Positions 1 through 4,637 of a stretch of 5,543 nucleotides of DNA are shown here, piece by piece. The translations under genes and the position numbers were made by a program. Every line of letters starts with the position of its first letter. Position 1 is the stretch's first letter. Source of the stretch: Candidatus Mesolinea sp. (GTDB lineage: Bacteria; Chloroflexota; Anaerolineae; Anaerolineales; Anaerolineaceae); the NCBI GenBank assembly GCA_003499715.1, contig DNSH01000153.1, positions 1 through 5,543 on the forward strand, in the 5' to 3' direction. The notes below the pieces were generated by a model, which saw only the letters and a list, made by a program, of their open reading frames with translations, did not search any database and was not told the DNA's origin.

Positions 1-131
1 AGCACAACAGGATAGCCAATTTCGGCAGCAATTTGTTTGGCTTCAGCGGGTGTGGTTGCTAATCTTGAGCGAGGAATGGGGATACCTTCACGAGCGAAAT
101 AGGATTTAGCCTGATATTCGTGAAGTTTCAT
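1..131 (-). CDS. sucC: Succinate-CoA ligase (ADP-forming) beta subunit, N-terminal fragment
   Basis: This gene runs off the left edge; 43 codons plus two bases are visible. The N-terminus reads MKLHEYQAK, then YFAREGIPIPRSRLATTP, then an AEAKQIAAEIGYPVV stretch. This is the characteristic opening of the ATP-grasp domain of SucC: the LHEYQAK signature, the GIP-x-P turn, then the A-x-x-A helix before the first strand. The family makes or uses succinyl-CoA with ADP/ATP or GDP/GTP in the citric acid cycle and acts with the alpha subunit SucD, which would be expected beyond the edge. The start is ATG at 131, preceded by GGAG (complement of 136-139) four bases away. A weak -10-like TAAAAT (complement of 158-163) lies upstream without a clear -35. 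Related ATP-grasp ligases such as malate-CoA ligase share this N-terminus, so the exact substrate is inferred. Confidence 0.87.
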   Translation of the reverse strand, partial: MKLHEYQAKSYFAREGIPIPRSRLATTPAEAKQIAAEIGYPVV

Positions 132-177
132 AAAGCTCCATGAGATGGTGATTCTTCATTTTACCCCATTTAACAAA

Positions 178-201
178 TAGCCCGGCATAAAAACCGGGCT
201 A
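178..201 (-). terminator. Hairpin, probable terminator after the SPFH gene
   Basis: A perfect 8-base inverted repeat, TAGCCCGG and CCGGGCTA, is separated by an 8-base A/T-rich loop. It lies 17 bases beyond the SPFH stop codon and between that gene and sucC, both on the minus strand. The stem is GC-rich, but the tract that follows on the minus strand (ATTTGTTAA) is only a weak U-run. Termination may therefore be partial, letting some transcript continue into sucC. The hairpin is directly visible; its role is inferred from position. Confidence 0.6.
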
Positions 202-218
202 AATGTTCGTTTTCCTGA

Positions 219-1271
219 TTATCCTTTGAGGAAGTCTTGTAAGGCTTCCTTACTTATGCGATATGCACTCCCTATCTTTCGAGCTTTGAGTTCACCCGCA
301 TTAATGGCTGCAATAACGTCTTCCTCAGATACCTTAAGGAAACCAGCTGCTTCGGAAGGTGTCATCACATCAGGGAGCTTTGCCGCTGCAGCTGCACCAG
401 CTGCTCCTGCTTGGTCCTGACCAGCCTGCTGCATGCCAGCAAGCGTACCGCCGAGCACATTCCCGATGCCCATTCCAGCACCAATGCCAGCAGTAAGTCC
501 TGCGCCGCCTGCAGGGTTTTGAGCTGCATCGCGCATAGCGTCAGCAGCTTGGAGTTGGGTATAGGTTTGCATATCCAGCATGCCCATCTGACGGAGTTCT
601 TCTGCGGATTTATCAGATGGTTTCAGGTTACCAATATAGAATGACTTGAGCAAAAGCCCGAGGGCTAAGAAATCATCTTGGGCTTTTGCCCTAACAGCAG
701 CGCCTAATTCCTCAGTAAGCCCAATCAAATCTAAAATATTGCTTTGGGTTGTAGTTTCTCCGAGCACGTCCTGCAATTTGGAAAGCAGCATTGTGCGCAA
801 CCGTGTTTCGATATCGGACATCCGATATGCGCCTTGCGCACCAACTAACTGGGTAACAAATTGCTGTGGATCACTAACTTGGAAGCTATACGTGCCAAAG
901 CCTTGCAGCAGAGCAATTCCTAAACCCACACCAACATTACGCACAATGATTGGTTGAGGTGTACCCCATTTGCGATCCGGGAATTCACGCATTGAAACGA
1001 AATACACTTCAGCTGTAAATGGGGTACGGCCTCCAAATGGGATTCCAATCAGATTTACCAACAGCGGAATATTCGCCGTGGTGATGGTATGCCTACCTGG
1101 ACCTAAAACATCAAGTGCTTTTCCATCACGAAAGAAAACCACATTTTGAGATTCGCGTACAATCACCTGCGAGCCGAGGCGTAAGTCCGCAACGCCAGTC
1201 TCGGGAAAGCGATGCACGATTTCATCGGTCATCTCGCTGGGGTATTCAACAACATCAAAAATTCTAGCCAT
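219..1271 (-). CDS. SPFH (band 7-like) domain protein with C-terminal excisionase-type helix-turn-helix
   Basis: This 350-residue protein has three visible parts. Residues 1 to about 220 are an SPFH domain of the type found in YdjI-like and virion-core-like proteins. Landmarks are the opening MARIFDVVEYPSEM, the early G-S-Q-VIVRE-x-QNVVFFRDGK strand pair, the LGPGRHT turn (57-62), the FGGRTPF-EVYFV region (79-92) and an amphipathic helix near 190-212. Residues about 253-298 are a Gly/Ala-rich flexible linker. Residues 299-350 resemble the HTH_17/excisionase family: the order is TPSEAAGFLKVSEEDVIAAI, then NAGELKARKIGSAYRI and a final helix KEALQDFL. No N-terminal membrane segment is visible, so membrane association would be peripheral. 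ATG at 1271 is preferred over the longer open frame from 1364 because it has a GGAGG seven bases upstream and the extra 31 residues overlap the preceding gene. In Bacillus, YdjI works with the PspA-type protein YdjF in envelope stress; a similar role here is inference. The small C-terminal domain might mediate protein rather than DNA contacts. Confidence 0.85.
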   Translation of the reverse strand: MARIFDVVEYPSEMTDEIVHRFPETGVADLRLGSQVIVRESQNVVFFRDGKALDVLGPGRHTITTANIPLLVNLIGIPFGGRTPFTAEVYFVSMREFPDRKWGTPQPIIVRNVGVGLGIALLQGFGTYSFQVSDPQQFVTQLVGAQGAYRMSDIETRLRTMLLSKLQDVLGETTTQSNILDLIGLTEELGAAVRAKAQDDFLALGLLLKSFYIGNLKPSDKSAEELRQMGMLDMQTYTQLQAADAMRDAAQNPAGGAGLTAGIGAGMGIGNVLGGTLAGMQQAGQDQAGAAGAAAAAKLPDVMTPSEAAGFLKVSEEDVIAAINAGELKARKIGSAYRISKEALQDFLKG

Positions 1272-1278
1272 TTTTATT

Positions 1279-1283
1279 CCTCC
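1279..1283 (-). promoter_or_regulatory. Ribosome binding site that sets the SPFH start
   Basis: The minus strand reads GGAGG followed by seven bases and ATG at 1271. The in-frame upstream start at 1364 lies inside the preceding gene and would add residues unlike any SPFH N-terminus. This site therefore supports the 350-residue version. Confidence 0.85.
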
Positions 1284-1306
1284 GAATATAGTCAATTTAC
1301 CAATTA

Positions 1307-1831
1307 TTAACTGGCAGCGATGCCCTTTAGCGCCTCGGAGCGTTTGTTGAAGATATCTACACACCCCTGCGCAGTCGTGATCAGATTCTGCAAAGCAGCA
1401 GGTAAACCATCGGTACCAATGGATACTTCCACATTCTCAATTGCGCGTTGGACAGTTTCCTCCAGGTTCAGCAGCTCGAGATCGAACTGATAAATTCGAG
1501 CGAGGTCATCCGCTTTGACTTTGACGGCATCGAAGACGCCGGCATAACCATAACTCGCAGTTCGCACGCGGTCGATGAATTGGCGGAGCTTAATTGCCGC
1601 TGCTTCCAATTCGTCGACGTAAGCTAAACCACCCTGGGAAATTAACTGGCGTTGCAGGCTGGAAATACGCTGGTAAAGTGGTTCAAACGCATTCGCTACC
1701 TGCTCGCGTAATAGCTTATCAGACATACGCCGGTCAGCGCGCTCAACATAGCCACTAAACCCAGGAATTTTGGCAATAATTTTTGTCACGGCATCCTGTT
1801 CACCGACGACCCTATCGTAAATATCACTCAT
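1307..1831 (-). CDS. Conserved-looking helical protein of unknown function, 174 residues
   Basis: I do not recognise a named family. The protein is almost entirely helical and charged, with no signal peptide, membrane segment or cysteine motif. The N-terminal third has a striking block around residues 21-43: an IPG-x-x-GY turn followed by an Arg/Asp/Lys-rich helix (ADRRMSDKLLREQVA). Residues 45-92 and 105-138 have heptad-like spacing compatible with coiled coils or a helical bundle. The start is ATG at 1831 with AAAGGAG four bases upstream. It is first in an apparent two-gene operon, 35 bases ahead of the SPFH gene. Because SPFH proteins of the YdjI type often pair with coiled-coil PspA-like partners, it may be a functional partner of that protein. 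That is inferred from adjacency only; no PspA sequence signature is evident. Confidence 0.85.
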   Translation of the reverse strand: MSDIYDRVVGEQDAVTKIIAKIPGFSGYVERADRRMSDKLLREQVANAFEPLYQRISSLQRQLISQGGLAYVDELEAAAIKLRQFIDRVRTASYGYAGVFDAVKVKADDLARIYQFDLELLNLEETVQRAIENVEVSIGTDGLPAALQNLITTAQGCVDIFNKRSEALKGIAAS

Positions 1832-1868
1832 AATTCTCCTTTATTGTATTAATTATCATTTCATTTAA

Positions 1869-1897
1869 ATCATACTACAAGCAAATCGCGATGACCA
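1869..1897 (-). promoter_or_regulatory. Candidate sigma-70-type promoter for the 174-residue gene and SPFH operon
   Basis: On the minus strand TGGTCA (complement of 1892-1897, 4 of 6 consensus bases) is followed by a 17-base spacer and TATGAT (complement of 1869-1874, 5 of 6). It would start transcription around 1862, giving a leader of about 30 bases before the ATG at 1831. The spacing is ideal, but the -35 element is weak. Confidence 0.45.
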
Positions 1898-1903
1898 CAG
1901 ATT

Positions 1904-1913
1904 ATCTATAGAT
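1904..1913. repeat. 10-base palindrome between divergent promoters
   Basis: ATCTATAGAT is a perfect palindrome. It lies between the two opposed candidate promoters, 6 bases upstream of the minus-strand -35 and 15 bases from the plus-strand -35. It could be half of an operator or chance in an A/T-rich region; no second copy is seen in the window. Confidence 0.3.
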
Positions 1914-1928
1914 TTTTTCCTTTTCTGT

Positions 1929-1959
1929 TTGAAAGGCTTTGCTCTACAGGTATTATAAT
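1929..1959 (+). promoter_or_regulatory. Candidate promoter for the small membrane protein and comF
   Basis: TTGAAA (1929-1934) and a consensus TATAAT (1954-1959) are separated by 19 bases. An overlapping TATTAT (1951-1956) would give a spacer of 16. Transcription would begin near 1966, leaving about 28 bases of leader before the ATG at 1994. The -10 is strong; the spacing is at the long end. Confidence 0.55.
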
Positions 1960-1993
1960 GGGAAAAAGCATTATTAATTGCTGGAGTGGCTGC

Positions 1994-2131
1994 ATGAGTT
2001 CTCATTCCAATCGAGGTTGGGGACCTCTGGAATATGTTTTACTAATAATTTTGATATTTCTATTGCTGTTCACCTTGTTTTCTTTATTTTGGCCCGCGAT
2101 ACAGCTTTTCTATAATGCCAACATCTTTTAA
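1994..2131 (+). CDS. Small single-helix membrane protein, Flp-type (type IVb) prepilin-like
   Basis: This short gene encodes 45 residues. ATG at 1994 has GGAG (1983-1986) seven bases upstream and a good promoter before that. The protein has a short polar leader (MSSHSNRG), then WGPLEY, then an unbroken hydrophobic helix of about 20 residues (VLLIILIFLLLFTLFSLFW, 15-33) and a short tail ending NANIF. The G8 / W-G-P-L / E13-Y14 layout matches the Flp prepilin processing pattern, with Gly at -1, Glu at +5 and Tyr at +6. In established Flp families this site is cut by a TadV-type peptidase. The predicted mature form is only 37 residues, short even for this class, and no tad genes are in view. It ends 15 bases before comF and is probably cotranscribed with it. 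The alternative is an unrelated one-helix peptide. Confidence 0.68.
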   Translation: MSSHSNRGWGPLEYVLLIILIFLLLFTLFSLFWPAIQLFYNANIF

Positions 2132-2146
2132 AAGTTATTTTTTGAG

Positions 2147-2905
2147 ATGATGGATAAATTTGCATTCCAAGCAAGAGTTTATCGTTTTTTCTGGAATAGT
2201 GTAGATTGGTTGTTCCCACCTGAATGCATTGGTTGCGGTAAGGAAGGCGTCCTAATTTGCTCAGATTGCTGGCATGGAATGGTGCGAGCCAGTTTAAATA
2301 GCTGTATCTTTTGCGGGGTTCAGCTGCCTAAAAGGGGTGTTTGCGGACGATGTGAACATTTACCCCATGCTATTGATGAACTTCGATATGTGGCAGCCTA
2401 TCAAGATGTGATGCGCACTGCAATTCACCGCTTGAAATACGAGCGAGACCTGGGTATCGCCATAGAGTTAGCAAATTTGTTAGCCCAGATTGTGCAAGCA
2501 ACCAACTGGCAGATAGATTTGATTATGCCTGTACCTCTCAGCGAGAAGCGCAAAGCGCAACGCGGATATAATCAAGCAGCGCTATTAGCCTACCCGCTGT
2601 CTCTGCAATTGCATCTCCCTGAAAACACACAGGGCTTGGTGCGCGTCCATGAGACCAGGTCCCAAGTCAACCTCAACTTTCAAGAGCGCCAGGAAAATGT
2701 GCAAGGAGCTTTCAGTGCCGATCCAACCATCGTGAAAGGTAAAACGATACTTCTGGTTGATGACGTCTTCACCACTGGCGCAACAATAAACGCAGCAGCT
2801 GCTGCGCTTAGGGAAGCTGGCTGCACACGCGTTTATGCGCTTACTGCCGCAAAAGCCTTAAGGCGGCAAGTCACAATTGAAAATACCCCTGCAATCGATG
2901 TATAA
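2147..2905 (+). CDS. comF: ComF family phosphoribosyltransferase-type protein
   Basis: This 252-residue protein has the usual size and layout of ComF/GntX proteins. Residues 24-69 form the N-terminal zinc-ribbon region, with Cys pairs C27/C30, C38/C41, C53/C56 and C66/C69. A linking strand with the family motif RLKYERD (95-101) follows. The type I phosphoribosyltransferase fold then shows PVPL (128-131), KRKAQRGYNQA (134-144), the N-F-Q-x-R-Q-x-NV segment (177-185) and the PRPP-binding loop ILLVDDVFTTGAT (201-213). In naturally competent bacteria ComF acts on the cytoplasmic side in handling incoming single-stranded DNA with helicase ComFA; a transferase reaction has not been clearly assigned. 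ATG codons lie at 2147 and 2150 behind only a weak GAG, so translation may be helped by coupling with the small gene ending at 2131. Its stop codon lies inside the -10 box of the downstream hpf promoter. Confidence 0.93.
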   Translation: MMDKFAFQARVYRFFWNSVDWLFPPECIGCGKEGVLICSDCWHGMVRASLNSCIFCGVQLPKRGVCGRCEHLPHAIDELRYVAAYQDVMRTAIHRLKYERDLGIAIELANLLAQIVQATNWQIDLIMPVPLSEKRKAQRGYNQAALLAYPLSLQLHLPENTQGLVRVHETRSQVNLNFQERQENVQGAFSADPTIVKGKTILLVDDVFTTGATINAAAAALREAGCTRVYALTAAKALRRQVTIENTPAIDV

Positions 2906-2906
2906 T
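2877..2906 (+). promoter_or_regulatory. Promoter for hpf embedded in the end of comF
   Basis: TTGAAA (2877-2882), an 18-base spacer and a perfect TATAAT (2901-2906) form the best promoter candidate in the window. The comF stop TAA (2903-2905) is part of the -10 box. Transcription would start near 2913, giving a leader of about 73 bases before the hpf ATG. This would let hpf be expressed independently of comF, as expected for a stationary-phase or stress-controlled gene. Confidence 0.7.
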
Positions 2907-2918
2907 TTCAACAAGAAA

Positions 2919-2964
2919 ACCCGAGGTTTAATCAGCAGGGAAGTATCCACTTCGGGTAAAACCT
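2919..2964 (+). promoter_or_regulatory. Possible pseudoknot-forming leader of hpf
   Basis: Two exact 6-base complementary pairs interleave. ACCCGA (2919-2924) pairs with TCGGGT (2952-2957), and AGGTTT (2924-2929) pairs with AAACCT (2959-2964). Their order, left-1, left-2, right-1, right-2, is that of an H-type pseudoknot; they share one base. A competing local hairpin AAACC/GGTTT (2917-2929, three-base loop) is also possible. The right arms end 11 bases before the hpf ribosome binding site. No known riboswitch is recognised, and functional relevance is inference. Confidence 0.3.
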
Positions 2965-2975
2965 ACAATTGACAT

Positions 2976-2980
2976 GGAGG
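2976..2980 (+). promoter_or_regulatory. Ribosome binding site that sets the hpf start
   Basis: GGAGG is followed by five bases and ATG at 2986. The in-frame ATG at 2974 overlaps this site and has no Shine-Dalgarno of its own. The protein from 2986 (MALEIDVFTKD) also matches the usual length of hibernation factor N-termini. Confidence 0.88.
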
Positions 2981-2985
2981 CAAGT

Positions 2986-3546
2986 ATGGCGCTCGAGATT
3001 GATGTTTTCACGAAAGACCTGGACCTTACCGACAAAATCCACGATTATGCAATCAAGAAAGTGTCAAAATTAGAAAGATTCTTAAACGGTATTGATGATT
3101 GCCGAGTGGACTTAGCTTATGTCAAGACTGCCAGGAAAGCGAGTGACCGATTTATTTCACAAATTACGCTTCGCGGTAAAGGTTTTATTCTGCGGGTAGA
3201 AGAACGAGCCGATTCAATCGATGCAGCCATTGATAAGTCGGTGGATAAAATGACCCGACAAATAGAACGCTACAAAGGGAAACATTGGGACCACCGAGCC
3301 GAAGGTGTGGCAACAAAGACGCTTGAAACATTAGCTCAAGAAAAAGAGGAAGAGGAACAGCCAATCATTGTGCGCCGAAAGAGCTTTGTGCTCGTACCTA
3401 TGACGGAAGAAGAAGCCTTAGAAGAAATGCAACTCCTTGGTCACGAAGAATTCTTCGTGTTTTATAATGCAACCACCAATAAAATCAACGTGCTCTACAA
3501 ACGGCGCGATGGGACTTATGGCTTGATTGATCCTATCTTAGCTTAA
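2986..3546 (+). CDS. hpf: Long-form ribosome hibernation promoting factor (S30AE/RaiA family)
   Basis: This 186-residue protein has the two-domain layout of long HPF. Residues 1 to about 104 are the S30AE ribosome-binding domain (VFTKDLDLTDKIHDYAIKKVSKLERF, then a D-x-VD-AY strand, then the VEERADSIDAAIDKSVDKMTRQI helix and a basic KGKHWDHR end). A charged linker follows (about 105-126, containing KEEEEE-type sequence). Residues 127-184 are the C-terminal dimerisation domain, with IIVRRKSF, PMTEEEALEEM, GHEEFFVFYNATTNKINVLYKRRDG and YGLIDP. Long HPF binds the decoding and mRNA channel region of the small subunit, and its C-terminal domain pairs two ribosomes into inactive 100S dimers during slow growth. 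It has its own upstream promoter and a strong terminator after it, so it appears to be a single-gene unit. Confidence 0.95.
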   Translation: MALEIDVFTKDLDLTDKIHDYAIKKVSKLERFLNGIDDCRVDLAYVKTARKASDRFISQITLRGKGFILRVEERADSIDAAIDKSVDKMTRQIERYKGKHWDHRAEGVATKTLETLAQEKEEEEQPIIVRRKSFVLVPMTEEEALEEMQLLGHEEFFVFYNATTNKINVLYKRRDGTYGLIDPILA

Positions 3547-3564
3547 GCTTGTACAAACTTTATA

Positions 3565-3589
3565 CAGCCCCTTTGGGGGCTGCTTTTTT
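3565..3589 (+). terminator. Intrinsic terminator after hpf
   Basis: A perfect 7-base stem, CAGCCCC and GGGGCTG, with a TTTG loop is followed by C and six Ts (3584-3589). It begins 18 bases after the hpf stop codon. This is a textbook Rho-independent terminator on the plus strand. Confidence 0.93.
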
Positions 3590-3615
3590 GTTAGAATACC
3601 TGCGGAGGTACGAAA

Positions 3616-4239
3616 ATGGACTGTGAAAAACCCTTATTCAAAGCAGCAGATTTATTCTGTGAATCCGAAATGGATCTTAATACAATCGAAAAAGCAACTA
3701 CCAAGATACTTGAGGCGATTGGGGAAGACCCTCAACGAGAAGGTTTGTTGAAGACACCTTCACGCGTGTCGCAGGCTTACGAAGAGATTTTGGCTGGCTA
3801 TCGTATCAATCCTGAAGAATTGATCAACGACGCCTTTTTTACTGTCGCCTATGATGAACTCGTTATTATTAAGAATATCGAGTTTTATAGTTTATGCGAG
3901 CATCACATGCTGCCTTTTTATGGTGTGGTGCATGTTGGCTACATCCCTAATGGTAAAGTCATTGGGCTTTCCAAGATCCCCCGCATCGTCGATATGTTTG
4001 CCCGCCGCTTGCAGGTGCAGGAACATATGACCCAGCAGATTGCTGATTTCTTACAAGAAAGTATGCAACCACAGGGAGTTGGTGTAGTTGTTGAAGGTAA
4101 ACACTTGTGTATGATGATGCGCGGAATTAAAAAACAAGAAGCATCCATGACCACATCGGCAATGCTCGGCGTTTTTCGTTCTCAGCCCTCGACGCGTATG
4201 GAATTTTTAAATCGCATTGCTTCAGAGGAGAAAATTTAG
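3616..4239 (+). CDS. folE: GTP cyclohydrolase I
   Basis: This protein converts GTP to 7,8-dihydroneopterin triphosphate and formate, the first step of tetrahydrofolate (and other pterin) synthesis, in a cytoplasmic homodecamer. The 207 residues are a normal family length. Active-site residues are intact: C94, H97 and C165 would bind zinc (motif SLCEHHMLP at 92-100 and HLCMMMRG at 163-170). H96, S119, K120, Q135, E136, H163 and R169 match the catalytic and GTP-binding positions of the E. coli enzyme at a constant offset of 16. The N-terminal helix motif is [11 protein letters not shown] (41-51). ATG at 3616 has GGAGG (3604-3608) seven bases upstream; the internal Met-19 has no such site. The gene follows the hpf terminator by 26 bases, too little for a clear promoter, so its transcription may rely on readthrough. 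Its stop overlaps the end of folB on the other strand. Confidence 0.96.
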   Translation: MDCEKPLFKAADLFCESEMDLNTIEKATTKILEAIGEDPQREGLLKTPSRVSQAYEEILAGYRINPEELINDAFFTVAYDELVIIKNIEFYSLCEHHMLPFYGVVHVGYIPNGKVIGLSKIPRIVDMFARRLQVQEHMTQQIADFLQESMQPQGVGVVVEGKHLCMMMRGIKKQEASMTTSAMLGVFRSQPSTRMEFLNRIASEEKI

Positions 4240-4595
4240 GCATTGCCTTTGCGGCGGAAAATTTCGACGCCAACACGCGCTGTATTAGAGACTTTTTTGG
4301 GTTTCTCCACGCGAATGCGGACAGCTTCAAGCGGATAATTCTGCAAAAGAAAACGGGAAAGATGGCTGGCTAAAGCTTCTACCGTGTGAAATTGTGTTTG
4401 AGAGACTTGCTCTGCAACCGCTTTAGAAATGGTGGAATAATTGATAGTGTCGAGGATGTTATCGCTCTCACCGGCAGGACGCAGGTCACGGTAGAGCGTA
4501 AGGTTTATAAGCAGGATTTGGGGCTTATCGCGTTCTGGATGTTTGACACCGATGATGCCTGTCGCTTGCAGATCTGTGATGATGATTTTATCCAT
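4236..4595 (-). CDS. folB: Dihydroneopterin aldolase
   Basis: This enzyme cleaves 7,8-dihydroneopterin to 6-hydroxymethyl-7,8-dihydropterin and glycolaldehyde in folate synthesis, downstream of FolE. The 119-residue protein has normal family length and opens [17 protein letters not shown]. Expected active-site residues are present: E21 in HPERDKPQ, Y53 in the DTINYSTI segment, E73 in TVEALA, and K98 in RVEKPKK. The start chosen is ATG at 4595, with AGAGG (complement of 4601-4605) five bases upstream. A GTG two codons earlier (4599-4601) overlaps that site and is less likely. It is convergent with folE, sharing 4 bases at the ends, so the two folate genes are neighbours but not in one operon. 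The promoter is unclear; TAAAAT (complement of 4612-4617) is the only -10-like element nearby. Confidence 0.95.
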   Translation of the reverse strand: MDKIIITDLQATGIIGVKHPERDKPQILLINLTLYRDLRPAGESDNILDTINYSTISKAVAEQVSQTQFHTVEALASHLSRFLLQNYPLEAVRIRVEKPKKVSNTARVGVEIFRRKGNA

Positions 4596-4600
4596 GGTCA

Positions 4601-4605
4601 CCTCT
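4601..4605 (-). promoter_or_regulatory. Ribosome binding site that sets the folB start
   Basis: The minus strand reads AGAGG, five bases, then ATG at 4595. An upstream in-frame GTG at 4601 shares its first base with this site, so initiation there would lack a Shine-Dalgarno at proper distance. Confidence 0.7.
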
Positions 4606-4637
4606 TGGGCTAATTTTACGACAAAAGGAATTGAGCA

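Noticed and set aside
226..957. Three plus-strand open frames (226-420, 411-644, 646-957).
   Set aside because: They lie wholly antisense to the SPFH gene, encode low-complexity or Ser/Cys-rich sequence without family features, and lack convincing start signals.
1272..1364. A 31-residue N-terminal extension of the SPFH protein in an open frame.
   Set aside because: It overlaps the end of the preceding gene, lacks a ribosome binding site, and is unlike SPFH N-termini. The ATG at 1271 has GGAGG at good spacing.
3592..3597. TAGAAT as the -10 element of a folE promoter.
   Set aside because: There is no -35 at proper distance, because the terminator stem occupies that place, and the transcript would begin at the Shine-Dalgarno.
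3939..4330. Minus-strand open frames across folE and the end of folB (3939-4154 and 4127-4330).
   Set aside because: They are shadows of folE and folB, with no recognisable protein features and no supporting ribosome binding sites.
4386..4613. A plus-strand 75-residue frame inside folB.
   Set aside because: It is antisense to a clearly conserved enzyme gene and ends just before the glycosyltransferase; nothing in its sequence suggests a protein family.
4631..4633. An upstream TTG as start of the glycosyltransferase.
   Set aside because: It is out of frame with the 302-codon open frame (offset of 7 bases) and sits too close to the AAAGGA site.
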